Shown here one piece after another: positions 25,250 to 37,331 of a stretch of 64,000 bases of DNA. The position numbers and the translations under genes were made by a program. The notes beneath the pieces are model-generated. The model was not told where the DNA came from and ran no database searches. It saw only the letters and a list, made by a program, of their open reading frames with translations. The stretch covers positions 18,297,648 to 18,361,647 of the forward strand of contig NC_086364.1 of assembly GCF_036324505.1 (NCBI RefSeq), read 5' to 3'. Source of the DNA: Eleginops maclovinus. Its lineage: Eukaryota > Chordata > Actinopteri > Perciformes > Eleginopidae. Numbering within the stretch: position 1 is the first letter of the stretch; every line of letters starts with the position of its first letter.

Positions 25250-25739
25250 TAATAACAAGAGTCAGTAAACCGAGAGAGCAAGTACGGACAAGAGCAGGTT
25301 CTTCGTTGCACAATAACGTTTTCTCCTGTGTGGATTTCATCAGAGTAGACATGCTTACACAAGCAATAACAAAGCAGTTATGAGAAACTTCAGATAAACT
25401 TCAACGGGAAAGAAGCAAATTAACCCACTGTTGCTCCACAGAGTAAGAAAGACAAATGACATCCGTCCGTGGGCAGGGCTTTAAGTTGACAAACAAACCA
25501 CTGAAGAAGGAGAGGTGGTTAAGAGAAATGATACCATGACCTCAGGAGACCCGGCAGAGAGCATGTTAGTGAAGGACAGAAAAGGAGTAATGTTTGTACA
25601 GGAAACTAAACCATTTGATGTATTACAGATCAATATTGGTTGAGAGTTAGAGAACACAATCAATGACATATAATCGTCTAGATGTATGCCAATGATGGAC
25701 TCATGTAATATCACATTCTGTTTAACTCTACATACAGAA
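25250..25739. other. Intergenic, no gene recognised
   Basis: Short spacer between two mobile elements. Nothing recognisable was seen. Confidence 0.4.
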
Positions 25740-26045
25740 TTAGAATCGGAAGATGACCCCCTCTTTATTGGTCACACACATGCACATAGCAGAGCACACA
25801 CAGTGAAATTGGTCCTCTGCATTTAACCCATCCTAGTAGGCTACTAGGAGCAGTGGGCAGCTATTGTGCAGCGCCCAGGGAGCAATGGGGAGGGGGGATT
25901 GGAGGTGTCCGGTGTCTTGGTCAAGGGCACCACAGCAGGGCCTAGGAGGTGAAGTAGCAGTCCACTTTCCATATTTCAAGTGTGTTCGGGGACTTGAACC
26001 GGCGACCCTACGATTCCCAGTCCTACTGATTGAGCCACTGTTGGA
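25740..26045 (-). mobile_element. tRNA-derived SINE, near full length
   Basis: On the minus strand it starts near 26045 with a tRNA-like head: A-box TGGCTCAATCAGTAGG and B-box GGTTCAAGTCCC. The body contains the block widely seen in fish genomes, given here on the plus strand: CTGCATTTAACCCATCCTAG, CAGTGGGCAGC, GGGCACCACAGCAGGG and GACTTGAACCGGCGACC. About 300 bp are preserved. Confidence 0.75.
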
Positions 26046-27040
26046 CAGTAGGCTATAACCATATTATAAATATAATGTCTAACGGAGATGATAAATTAGC
26101 AAAAGTATAATTATAAAAACCCTTCCAGGAATACATTGACATTTTAAATAAGGCTAACTTTATCATAAACACTTTTTTCACCAACATTTAGCTGAGATGA
26201 TTGGAGAGATGGCATGCGACAGTTAGCTTAGCTTAGCACATAAACTGGAAACAATTATTGTGTCAAAATTTGCGTTCATCCATTCTAAAAATACAATTCC
26301 TTTTTTGGATTTTTCAGTGTGTAGGTAATGTAATGTAGGTTATCCATCTATATGCGTCACAGTCATAAACTGTATGTGGGTCACAGTGAATGTGGGAAAT
26401 CTACTATGTTTTTAATCGGCAGAAGTGGAGGTCCGTCAACAATTTCTTTGTTATACAACATTGCAATTGTGTTATGTAACCGTTTGCTCCTCCTGTTCCA
26501 ATCCCCGGGCATTCTTACATGTGTGGATACTCTGCATCGCCACTCAATACAGTAGCCTTAAATGCACACACACTAACTGTATACACACAGGTTTGCAGCC
26601 TGGTAGAAATACCAGCAAAAGTGGAAAATAAGTGACCGTCAAATGTTGTCTTCCACCATATCATATCAGGTATTCCTATTGCTAGACATGGCTGATTACA
26701 TTGTTCTCCATTATCCCGCTGCATTACAGTGTTATCAGAAATAATCAATATATTGAAACGGAACATTAAAAGATAATTCACTGTTTCTGGACGGATCATA
26801 TTTGTCCAATTCTGGTGATTACCGGATGTTGTTTTTAGCCTCAGTTAGCATATAGCTAATATTGTTTGTATATATGAGTAGAGGGAGAAGGACGCGTGGA
26901 GTTACATACTAAACACACCGCCTCTACCTCTCACTCATTGATGCTGCAATAAAACTATTGCGTGTTTAATAACTGATAGACCTCAGAAGGATTGCATAAT
27001 AGAATATTGTAGTTGAGATCTTCAGGACATCGCTAACAAG
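26046..27040. other. Intergenic, no gene recognised
   Basis: No coding exon recognised. It precedes the LTR-like segment. Confidence 0.4.
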
Positions 27041-27490
27041 ATGGCGACTGTGACGTCATAAGAGGACCCGCCCCCGACGACGTCAGCCTATAGAAGAATC
27101 CGGAGAACCCCATGTGACAAGCGGCCAACAGGATCCAGCCCCCCGCTACCAACCAATGAAAGCACGAGACCGGACCACGTGTTATTTCGAAGTTGTTTAT
27201 TTTGTGGCCGGAAAGGGGTGGTTCTATAAAACATGTTTGTATTGTGAAATCGAGCTCTCTTTTGTTCCGGACCGGCAGACGGTAACTGCTGATGAGCCCC
27301 ACTCAGTCAGCGGCCTATAGACACGTGTACCGGGCTATTGAGCCACAGCTGTGAAACTTTTGTAAAACCTACTGCTGCATCCTTCTATTAAATACTCCTT
27401 TTGAAACTTATAAGAGGAGCTTCACTTCGTTTTCTTTTAAATCGACTCCTGGGCTTCGAATAAAAGAACATTTCCTAGAACAGTCAAACA
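27041..27490 (+). mobile_element. LTR-like promoter segment (possible solo LTR)
   Basis: This block differs from its AT-rich surroundings. It holds two CRE-type TGACGTCA/GACGTCA sites (27051-27084), a CCAAT box (about 27152), a CACGTG E-box (27176), a TATAAAA box (27225), a GC-balanced leader, and an ATTAAA signal (about 27388) before an AATAAAAG near its end. That order of enhancer, TATA, short leader and poly(A) signal is what an LTR looks like. I could not find a clean TG...CA pair with a target duplication, and no gag/pol sequence follows, so a cellular promoter is the alternative. Confidence 0.4.
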
Positions 27491-28221
27491 AAACCTTGGC
27501 CGTGTTCCTTGGAACCCAAATACAGCAACCAAACAAATGATGAGGTTCAAGTTTTTATACATCCGCTTCGGAGTGTATTGTGTGTGAAGTGAACTCATTG
27601 ACTGGTAGAGAGGAGGAGGAGGAACAATCTCTCTGATCAGTCATAAGGAAGATCATGGCATAACATAACATATATAACTCATGTAAGCCAAGCTTCTGTG
27701 AGAATAAATAAAGAACTTTGATGTCACTTTTCAGGGGGTGGTTGTAACTGAACCTGAAACCTGAAAATTGCCAGCCCTATAATTCTAAAATATAAATTCT
27801 CGCTGCAGCCAGGGAAACTTCAGCGAGAATCAAGCTGTAGCGCCATCTGCTGTTTTCTTTTGTTTGTTTTACTGAAAGTTACACACAAAACTGTCATAAA
27901 ATAAGATGTAACTCTACACTCTGTCCACTTACAGTACAATCTTTACAGTGAAGTTATTTTGGAGTTACAGTGATATTGTTGAACACCAATGAAAAGTGGG
28001 CTGAAATAATAAATGTATTCTGAAATAAAAGAATAAAATGGTAAATAAATCCCATTTTTTATTTTGAAAAAATATTTGGATTAATTTATACATTTCACAC
28101 AATTTACTCATATCCATACATATAATAATTACTTGTGTATTATATTTCACACTTTGGGCTCCATACAGCTGTTCTATGTACAACTGCGGCATTTGAAGAT
28201 GAATCACCCATATGTTGATGG
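27491..28221. other. Intergenic, no gene recognised
   Basis: No exon recognised. The sequence is AT-rich toward the right. Confidence 0.4.
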
Positions 28222-28809
28222 AGAAACTAAATAAGGTACACAAATTCACCATCAACTAGTTGTTAATTAACATGCATATTAGCCGTATATTGGCTCTATT
28301 AATCATTATAAAACACTTATTAATGCCTTACTCTACATGACCATAGTCTACAAGTAATAAGAAATGAGTTAAGAGTTGCTCCTGAATAACCCTCTAATTA
28401 GTGTTTATTTAATGCAAGCAAGGAATTTGTTGTACATGAGATTTGGTCTTAATATGTTCTGCTCAAAATGTGCCTGATAAGGCAGTAGTACCACAAGAAT
28501 AATTATTGTCCCATAATAACACCAAACAGATTCTTATGTAACAAGCCATGAAACTACACGTGTTAATTGTGTCAAAATAACTCAAAATGAGGTATTTCTA
28601 ACTTAGAATATGTTCCCTTAGAGCATAACTTAAGGGTTATTGAGGAAAAGTTATTAACTAATGGCCTATTATTTGTAGAATATGGCATATAGTAAGGCAT
28701 TAATAAGTGTTTTATAATGACTAATAAAGAGCCAATATACTGCTAATATGCATGTTAATTAACAACTAATTGATGGTGAAGTTGTGTACCTTAATATAAA
28801 GTGTTGCCA
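28222..28809. mobile_element. MITE with long inverted repeats
   Basis: The left part (from AATAAGGTACACAA, through TTAGTTGTTAATTAACATGC-like sequence, to AAAACACTTATTAATGCCTT) is repeated in reverse complement on the right (ending GTTGTGTACCTTAATATAAA). Each arm is about 130-150 bp and about 85-90% alike by eye, with an unrelated centre. No coding sequence was found. This is a non-autonomous foldback-type DNA element, a type common in teleosts. Confidence 0.75.
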
Positions 28810-31020
28810 ATAATTGTTATTTATTTAAAAATCTCATACAGTAAAATACAGTGAGAAAAGTCAGTATAGGCAGTGCTTTACTCCATTTTACTCCGACTGA
28901 TGCAAATTTAACCAAGGTTATTGCATGCCTGAAGTTACTGTATCTCCAGTGCTTGAAGAAGGAGTTAACCTTGAATAAGAAGAGAGGCACAAACACAGGG
29001 CCTTCAAAACTAAAGATCAGTGGATATGTTGATGTTGCACAGGGCAGAATGCACTCAGGGAGGGAACACCGATTTATCTTGAATGATCAGCACCAATCAA
29101 CATCAAACATGCAGATTAAAAAGGTGCTCACTGCCACTGGACAGACATAACAAGCTCACATAACTTTAAAGGATCAATAGGTTCTCCTTAATGTTCGAGC
29201 ACAATATAGAAACAACTGTAGGTGTGACTGTGTTGTTTTCAAAACTGTTCTCCACAGAATAACAACCATGAGCCATCCTCCCGGTGGCTGTTCATACATT
29301 TACATACAAGCCACAACACCCACGCTCTACATGAAGGTAATTTTCATTGTGAAATCATTCAGGTTTTTAAGCTACTAGAATGTAAAAATGACCGTGCATT
29401 AACGAACATTGTCTTACAGTGTAGAAAAAGTCCTTTTACAGGTTAGGTTTGTAGCTATAAGGGGTAATATTAGGGAACTTTGGGTGCCATTAACCACTGG
29501 TAACATATTTATAAAGCTTAAACCAGACACATTTAACATGCTAAATTCTACTGCTAGCTGCTTAGCTACTCTACAAGTCTTTAGCAGTTAGTTCAACAAA
29601 AAACAACAACAATATGTATAATAATAAATAGGAAATGCCCTTTCAAATGGGCTTAATTATGTCTACATGCATCTCAAGTTATCAGAAAAGCATTGTTCTG
29701 TTTTGTGCATAGTCTTGTAAGGTTTGTGTCTATTTTGTGGGTTGGTTGATTTAATCCTAAATTCTTGCGCCAGTAATGCCCCTCTCTTCCTTCAAACTCC
29801 ATGTCATGATTTTTTTGTTGCATATATCCGCCCTATCATTTCCTTTTATCCATAAATAAGCAGGAGCCTAAAGAAAAAGATATCCAAACACTTATAATCT
29901 AGCCTGAGCAGCACATGAAATATTAAATGCACAATATCCTGCCGGCATGACCGTTTTCTAGACTCAATCGGATGATAGTATTTAAAATAAGTGCTTCAAA
30001 AAGTGAAATTCTCAAATGTTTATCAGTGTTACTACCTCTGTATGATGTTTTATCATACTGCATTATGTTTGTGGTGTTTGACTGACATGTCCTCTGGTCT
30101 GCAGCATGAATAACCAGCAGTCCCGACTGCTAATACCCTGGTAAACAAAGAGTAACAGAAACAAAACCCAACAAGGTCATGCATTTCTGCAGTGTTACAG
30201 TCTGACAGCACTCTCAATAAAAGAAAGGATACTTGTTAACCTCTCACTGGAGTAACTAGAAAGTATGTTTGTTTGCACTCCGTTTTGAGAAAGCTGGCCT
30301 TGGTTTCATAACAAAAAACGTTTTCTTACATGCTCACGTTGCAGCTTACTAATCAATACAGTGCTCTCTGTAACAAAGAGTGAATAACATTACCAACCCA
30401 GCAGATAAACCTCCCTTATTATACTTTACATTAAGAGTAGGCGGGTTTTTGTTCATCTTCTCGATACACCGCCAGATCCTCTCGTCTCTCACTGCCGATC
30501 CCTGAATCTTAGAAAGCCTTTTAACAGACTGACAGTTGGACTCATGAAAGGAATAACACGTGCATTTATTGAACCGGCACTCCAGGGATGTTTTCTCATA
30601 TGAGACCATATTCAATGGATACAGACGATGCATATGAAGTACCACTGTTCTTTTCAAAGTTCGCATTTGTATCACTGAGTCTCAACATCACCTTTAGAAA
30701 TAATTCATGAACGGCAGGGAACACAGTGGGATAGCTCACTTTCTGCAAATAAATGAATCACCACAGATTGAAAGATCCTTTGACTCGTGCAGTGGCTTAA
30801 TACATTATCATGTAAATATGAAAGTAGGAATATTTTCCTCTCTTGGAATATACAATTTAAAGTGTGGCTTCGTTTATCTATATGTTTTCCCGTTCAGCTC
30901 AGAGACTATGGAAGTTGGACAAATTCCCCAATGAAGTCATAAAGAAACGAATAATTCACATTCAGAACAGGACAAACTCCAATATGAAGTTTGCCTACAC
31001 AATGCAAAAATGTCCAAAAT
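28810..31020. other. Intergenic, no gene recognised
   Basis: A minus-strand frame of 108 codons at 30349-30675 and a plus-strand frame of 99 codons at 28851-29150 show no recognisable domain. Both are treated as chance frames. Confidence 0.4.
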
Positions 31021-31381
31021 TGTCCGTCCGTCCGTCCGTCCGTCCATCCATCCATCCATCCATCCATCCAGCCATCCAGCCATCCAGCCAGCCAGCCAGC
31101 CAGCCAGCCATCCTTCCATCCATCCATCCATCCATCCATCCATCCATCCATCCATCCATCCATCCATCCATCCATCCATCCATCCATCCATCCATCCAGC
31201 TATCCATCCATCCATCCATCCATCCATCCATCCATCCATCCATCCATCCATCCATCCATCCATCCATCCAGCTATCCATCCATCCTTCCATCCATCCATC
31301 CATCCATCCATCCATCCATCCATCCATCCATCCATCCATCCATCCATCCATCCATCCAGCCATCCATCCATCCAGCCATCT
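31021..31381. repeat. (CATC)n / (CCGT)n tetranucleotide satellite
   Basis: About 360 bp of tandem tetranucleotides: CCGT units first, then CCAT units, with interspersed CCAG and CTTC variants. Because the unit is stop-free, long artificial open frames (His-Pro-Ser or Asp-Gly-Trp repeats) appear in several frames of both strands. These are not genes. Confidence 0.97.
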
Positions 31382-31465
31382 TCACCCGCTTATCCGTCAG
31401 GCTCACGGAGGTAACAGCTCCAGCAGAGAGCCCCAAACTTCTCTTTCCCTGGCCACATATTAATC
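31382..31465 (+). mobile_element. Fragment of a teleost retroelement beside the satellite
   Basis: Directly after the CATC array comes CACCCGCTTATCCG, then AACAGCTCCAGCAGAGAGCC and CCCAAACTTCTCTTTCCC. In fish genomes this string commonly accompanies CATC arrays as part of an interspersed repeat. The array may have grown from the end of such an element. Confidence 0.5.
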
Positions 31466-31755
31466 CAAAAATTGTCCAAAATTTTGTCAGCCACAAAACA
31501 TATTTTTCCCCTTTTCCTTTTTTGGTCTCAATAAAAAACAAAACGTTCTTGGTGTTTGTTATTCTTTTTTTTTTGTATTAACATTTATTTGTTTGTGTCT
31601 GTTCATTTTAAATTAGTTGTTTAGCATTTCTAGCAATTGTTGCTTAATATGTTTTTTTAATACATTTTTGTCTCCCTTCTCATAAATGCTCTGATGTACC
31701 ATACATCTATTATTCCAAAACTCAGTAAACATAAATAAAAAAAATGTTGTAACAT
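31466..31755. other. Intergenic, T-rich
   Basis: AT-rich sequence with T runs. No gene seen. Confidence 0.4.
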
Positions 31756-31761
31756 ATTGAC

Positions 31762-31950
31762 AATAATAATAATAATAATAATAACAATAATAATAATAAT
31801 AATAAAATAAAATAATAACAATAATAATAATAACAATAATAATAGATTGTATTTATAAAGGACCTTTCAAGGCTCTCAAGGTTGCCGCACAAGGTACACA
31901 AAACACAAAAACAAAACAAGACACCAGTACAAAACACAAGACAATATAAT
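31762..31950 (-). mobile_element. LINE-type 3' tail with (TAA)n
   Basis: A (TAA)n/(AACAAT)n microsatellite (31762-31845) runs into TTGTATTTATAAAGGACCTTTCAAGG and a downstream GCCGCACAAGGTACA. This is the pattern of L2-like LINE and SINE tails in fish, in which microsatellite-like repeats seed reverse transcription. A second member of the same type lies at 41041. Confidence 0.5.
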
Positions 31951-34170
31951 CAATAAACCACAGAGGATGTGTCATGTGATCAGGGAGGATATGCCAGTTT
32001 AAGATATGTTTTGAGACTTAACTAATACATTTTTGAACACTTAACAATTCTAAATATTTGTGACGAGCTCATGACACCCACAGGCCCGGTTTAACTAACA
32101 CCTCCAGCTTTCCTCCTAGCAGTTTCGAATTGTATAAGGATTTCATTTGCATGCGCTGTTCACAATGTTTTAATGCATGTCTGTTAACAGATGTTAAACT
32201 GAAAAGAAAGGTTAAAGACGGAAATTGAATAAAGTTAGTGTAATTATAAACTACATGCATTGTTAATGGACTAGCTTTGAACTCTAGACGGGGTTTAATT
32301 TTGGTCGGTGTAGGGTGACAATTGGGTTTCTAATTCTATTAAATGTTATCGTAACAATTACATTTGACATTTTGGGTTTGTATGGTGGGGTTAATGAGCG
32401 CAGAGAAAGAGCTACTTGGTATGCCATGCAGCAGAAAGCTTACTTATCACACAGCTATGCTTCAGAATGAATCCATATTTGAAAAAAAACTTGATGTCAG
32501 TTTGTTTTGTGCTTTTAATTAAGTGTTTTGTGGTAAAGTTCACATCTTGTCGTCAGTAAATGTTATTTTATTATCAAAATAGTACATTTCTGCAAGGAAA
32601 TGTGCAGACGAGAAACCCAGACATATAGTCCTCATGTTCTACATAAAATCCGTTAGGTTTTTCCCATAACAGAGCTGTTTGTTGAACAAGTATATTGACA
32701 GATAACTTGTGGTTGACAGAGGATGATAGCTCCACAAAATGAATTAACATGAGAAATACATCACTTCAGAGTAACTCGCTTACCGGGTCATTTTAGATTT
32801 AGATTTCTGTTTATGTTGGCCAAACTTAAATTAAGGTTTTGTTTGAAATTAGTTATTAAAAATAGTAATTCTGAGGATTCCCTTAGAATAAATCTGAAGT
32901 TAATCATAAAATACGATAATGCAAATATGCATTTGATAGAACAACATACAAACAAGTATCTGCTGTGTCTGTCTATCCATCCATCCATGGAGACAAAGCA
33001 TTTGTACATCAACTTGATTTTCTACACCTCTTACCCAGCTCCCCCACCCTTGCCACAGCTTGCATAACAAAGCCCTTGAACGCCAAGTCCAAAATGTTTT
33101 TAGCCCCATCACGGGATGTTCTGATTTAATCTGTGTTTGTACGTTGTCTCCCACCTATCTGGGTTTCTCTAATGGCTGTTTAGTGCTGCAGACTTCTGAT
33201 GCACACAAAGCTTCCTCTTCAATCATTATTAAACTTGACCCAGAAAAGAAGCTGTCACATGTTTATTTATGTGTATGATGAGTCAGGCCCAAAACACCTA
33301 CAAACGTGTTGAATCAGTGACGTATGTTCCCTAATGGTTATCATTTGCAATTAACTTTACACCCACAGGGAGTGCCCTTTCTTCACTCAAAACAGCGAAC
33401 GCTTCCTCAAATGGAGGGAACACCTCATACTGGCTAGTAGTGCTGTTGTTCCGCCCCCGCCACATCTATCTTATCCAGGACATGATGTTCCAAAGCCAAA
33501 GGACAATGTCAGAGGACCTGCAGCCAAACTGAAGAGGGAGGAGGTTTGAATACACACTCGTGATAGAAACCGGCTTCAGCTCTCTCAAAGTCGTAAAGCC
33601 ACCGAATGAAAAGAATGGATTAGGAGAAATTAGTGGCCCGGTGTTAGTCAGCTTCTGTGATCTGTACGTGTTGTTTGCTTACATGTAAGGAGGGGTCTGT
33701 CATTTTTAGAATTAGACGAGCTAAATTAAGAAAAATATGAGACCAAGTTGAATGTACGCAATGTCATTTTCTGCCACTAGGGGACTCTCAATCTAAATAA
33801 CAACAAAAGGCCCAGTCATGTGAAGTCTCCAGTTTCTCCTCATTACAGCAGAGCTTTCATTTTCCCCCAAACTACAGGACATGTTAAATAAAACTAGCAA
33901 AACACATTTGAAAAGTTTCAGTTTACAAATCTGTCATTTTTAAAGCAAGAAAAACACTCAGCTTGTTTCTCTGATGACGATCAAAATATTACGGCGATTT
34001 TTAAGCGGATTTTTTACCTAGTTCTTTTCTTCCTTACTCTGTTATTCAAACTAATGAAAAACACTGTTCAATGTTACTGACATCTTAAAATCCAGACGTC
34101 AGATGACTTAAAAACGTTCATCCCGTTCAAATATATTATTAAAAACGGCCAAGATCTAAAAAGGTTTATC
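31951..34170. other. Intergenic, no gene recognised
   Basis: Short open frames only, with no domains. A brief CATCCATCCATC run lies at 32976-32988. Confidence 0.4.
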
Positions 34171-34825
34171 TTAAAGGTGCCATATAAAGCATCTATCTGG
34201 TATTTGTAATTGTTCTCTGATGTCTACAAAGAAGGTTTATAACTTTGGTTCATACAACAAATGTCCAGATGTGGTTTTACAGGCCCATTTACAGCCCTAT
34301 GATTTGGTCCTAGAATGAAACGAGCTGAACTGCCTTATTTTGGGCTCATTCAAATCATTATGACAAGCTCTGCTCTGATTGGCTGAATTACAAGGCGCAA
34401 TCCATGGCTGCCTCAGAGCCCACCGAAGTAAGTGAAGTTCGCAAAACTGTGAGAGATGAACCATGGAGGCTATTGGCATCCAACCCTACATGTTTGAGTC
34501 TTTATCGGAGGAGGAAACTGATGAATTTGAAGAACAGCCAGTTGGTCGGAGATTGGAGAGCAACGTTAGCTACAGAGTGGTAAGCGTTAGCGTTAGTGTT
34601 TCCAGCAGCTGGTCTAGGCAAATGTTGGGGCTGGACTACCGTGTGTTACGTCACACACAGGGATTGTTGTAACTCGCCCGTTTTACCCCTGTGATATTTA
34701 TAATTTGCACGTGAAAGAGGAAACAATGGTGTTTGAGGTTCACGATATGTCAGCTCAATGTACCAAATTTTCCTTCTTCAACTGTGTCAAGGCAAATACA
34801 GTTTTCCATTCTATGGCACCTTTAA
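34171..34825. mobile_element. TTAA-flanked DNA element with a coding exon
   Basis: The ends read TTAAAGGTGCCATA (34171 on) and, in complement from 34825, TTAAAGGTGCCATAGAATGG. They give a 655-bp element bounded by TTAA, the target duplication used by piggyBac and Kolobok transposases. No transposase is present. The interior includes a plausible coding exon at 34463-34578 (described separately). Confidence 0.75.
34463..34578 (+). pseudogene. First-exon-like fragment inside the TTAA element
   Basis: An ATG in good context (AACCATGG) opens a frame reading EAIGIQPYMFESLSEEETDE and then EFEEQPVGRRLESNVSYRV, ending at a GTAAGC splice donor. The acidic 'PYMFE...' start resembles the N-terminal region of teleost multicopy P2X7-like cytosolic-domain proteins (xIxPYxFEP followed by acidic residues and then a cysteine-rich W-C-x-C-x-x-C part). 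The Cys-rich part is not seen nearby. I infer a gene fragment carried by the transposon; the family link is from memory of a pattern and is uncertain. Confidence 0.45.
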
Positions 34826-36437
34826 AGAACTCAATGTTTGACTTGCAGACAACCACAAAGCTTGAACAGGAGACCAACAAAGGCAACAAAACTAAACAAA
34901 CACTGATTCAAAAATAAAACAGCACACATTCCTCTGTTTTAAAAAGTGTTGGAATCATTTGGTATAATGTAACTCAACAAAATATATAACATAGGTCTAG
35001 TTTTGGGAAATTTGAATGCAGAATGTATACAGTAGGTATATAAAACATACTATATGTTGAAACAAAACGAAAAAAAGTTTGGCCTTACTATCTCCAATTT
35101 ACAGCCATTGCGGATACTCCTTATTTGACCAAAACAGACAAAAGCAGAATATTACATAACTGTCTCCTTCCCATGACTTAAGGCCAATGTCCTGGTGCAA
35201 CACAAACATAATTTGTATCCAGGCTTGTTTCCATGCTCCTTTAATTCAAAAACAAGTTCAAATGGCTGCAGTCTCGATGGGGAGGAATCCATCCTATAAT
35301 ATGCCAAACCATGGCCATTATGTATGTGTCAAGCTGTTTTATGTGGGAGACAGACGATGGAGCTGTCTGCAGAATCAGACCATGGTGATGTTACTGTCAG
35401 CGATCCGGCTGAAATAATGAGACTCAAACTTAAACTCTTCTGTCGTTATGGGGAGAAAAGTTTTGGCTTCTGAAATGGTTAGACATGCGATGTACTGATT
35501 AGAAATCTAGTTGTTTGAATATGGTTTAAGAGCAAACTGTTTGGCACCAATTTAATGGGATGAATAGCCTTCTAAAGCAATCGAAGTCGCCTCTACACCA
35601 TTGGCAAACAAAGTGTGCCGATCCTGTGTCTGTTCAGACTTCATCATGCCCTCCACTGGAGTGCAGACTCTTTAAAATGCCCACTTATCTCAGCTGTAAA
35701 GATCAAATGGCTTTACAGCATGGTGGCAGCTTTCTGGATCAGCCTCCAAAACAGCTAATTGTACATCTAGTTTTGGTATTAAAGACATGCATGCACATAA
35801 CATCAATTATCAGGAGCTGTTATTTTTGTTCTCTTAAGCTCATAAATGCAGTGCAAATGTACAAGTAAAGACTGGTGGCTTTTACACCCAAGTTCATGTC
35901 AGCGGCACTGGATCAACATAGTGTAACAGCGCTGAATGCTCTCCTCCGCTCCCGGGCTCACCCTTCCTGCTTGACTGACAGGCCGGACTCTTACTTGTAC
36001 AATCACACCCTGCTGAATACACATAGACAAACTAAACTTGGATACATTATCAATACATGTCTCTGTAGTCGAACTACTGCATTTGATGTCAGCTCTCTGC
36101 CAATTCCAATATTGGCTTCTCACATACTGTTGTGTATCTTAACTAAATGTCTCCATCTCCTCCTTCCTTATTGGTGTTTTATGAGGGCACTGCATGATTA
36201 ACAAGCCACAAGTATACAGAATAAACATGCCTCCCGTCTTGATCATTCAAATTCATTCAGACAGAAAAAGGATACACGATCAACAGGTACCCTAAATTGA
36301 TAGGGACCGACAATCCGCTAAGGTCAGAACCCATCTGAGCCAGTGAGGGTGATCGCCCAATGATAAAATTAAAGCTTTCAAATCAACAGCAACAATCATT
36401 CTCCCATTTCTACAAATAACATGAGAAAAAATGTGTC
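34826..36437. other. Intergenic, no gene recognised
   Basis: No exon recognised. Several frames of 60-108 codons lack domains. Confidence 0.4.
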
Positions 36438-37331
36438 TTAAAGGTCCCATATTATGCTAAATGCACGTTTTTGCTGTATTTATACAGAAATATGTATGCC
36501 CAGTGTGTAAGGAAACTCTCAAAGTGTCAGAAAATACAACCCTCTCTCTTTTCCTCCTTACCCATATCTCTAAAAACGGGGGTACAAACGAGCTGATCCA
36601 GATTTGCTGCCGATATGACGTCATATCAGAAATGTGGGCTGGCATTACATTGAACTCCTGGCAACGTCCCGCCCACGTGACACGTCCCAACCTATCGTCC
36701 GCAATATACAGTGGCCAGCTGCATAGGCGCCGATTTATGTTTCTGCCGGTGGGTGCTCTAAAAAGTTTAAAGCCCGACCCTCGACAATCTCCGTGTGTGC
36801 GGTTAAATCTCCGTGGGTGCTCGGCAATCTCCGTGGGTGCTCGGGCCCCGAAGCACCCACGGTATCGGCGCCTATGGCCAGCTGAATCCCCTCTGCAGCA
36901 CCTCTGTGTCTCCGTGCAGGATGTCTGCTGGAGGGAATGAGAGGTGTTGTACATAATACATATAATGTCTCTGTTCTAGTGGTAAACACTGAGAAGTGTT
37001 TCAGAAATAATGCCTGAGGTGGTTTGGAACATAATATGGCGTTTAATCACGGCAGCGTTTAGCTGAGTTTCTCCGTTAGAAACTTCTCTCTTCAGACAGA
37101 GAGATCATGACGCTCCAAAGGGGCGTGGCCAGCTTCAGCTCAGCTCAAATTTAAAGCGACAGACCCAGAATCAGCACTTTCGAAAACGGGGCTGAAACAG
37201 AGGGATAGCAGACATGCCAAAATGCATGATCTGTTTGGTATTTTGAGCAACACACGTTAGAGACATGTTTTTTAAAATATATTTGAGACCTGTAATATAT
37301 GCCATAAAAGAGCATAATAGGAGAGCTTTAA
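36438..37331. mobile_element. TTAA-flanked MITE with a nested insertion
   Basis: The ends TTAAAGGTCCCATATTATGC (36438 on) and, in complement, TTAAAGCTCTCCTATTATGC (from 37331) define an element bounded by TTAA on both sides. The AAAGGTCCCATATTATGC end is very common in teleosts. No transposase was found. A separate 155-bp element has inserted at 36722-36876; without it the host element is about 730 bp. Confidence 0.75.
36722..36876. mobile_element. hAT-type MITE nested in the TTAA element
   Basis: A 155-bp insertion has perfect terminal inverted repeats (CATAGGCGCCGAT at the left, ATCGGCGCCTATG at the right). It is flanked by a perfect 8-bp target duplication GCCAGCTG (36714-36721 and 36877-36884). 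Eight-base duplications are typical of hAT transposases. The interior has three near-copies of CTCCGTGGGTGCTCGG. It is younger than the element it interrupts. Confidence 0.9.

Noticed and set aside
30349..30675. Minus-strand frame of 108 codons
   Set aside because: No recognisable family; Cys and basic residues are scattered without a motif. Considered a chance frame.
30864..31581. Several long open frames of up to 199 codons on both strands
   Set aside because: They are translations of the CATC/CCGT tetranucleotide array (His-Pro-Ser and Asp-Gly-Trp periodicities) and occur in most frames at once.
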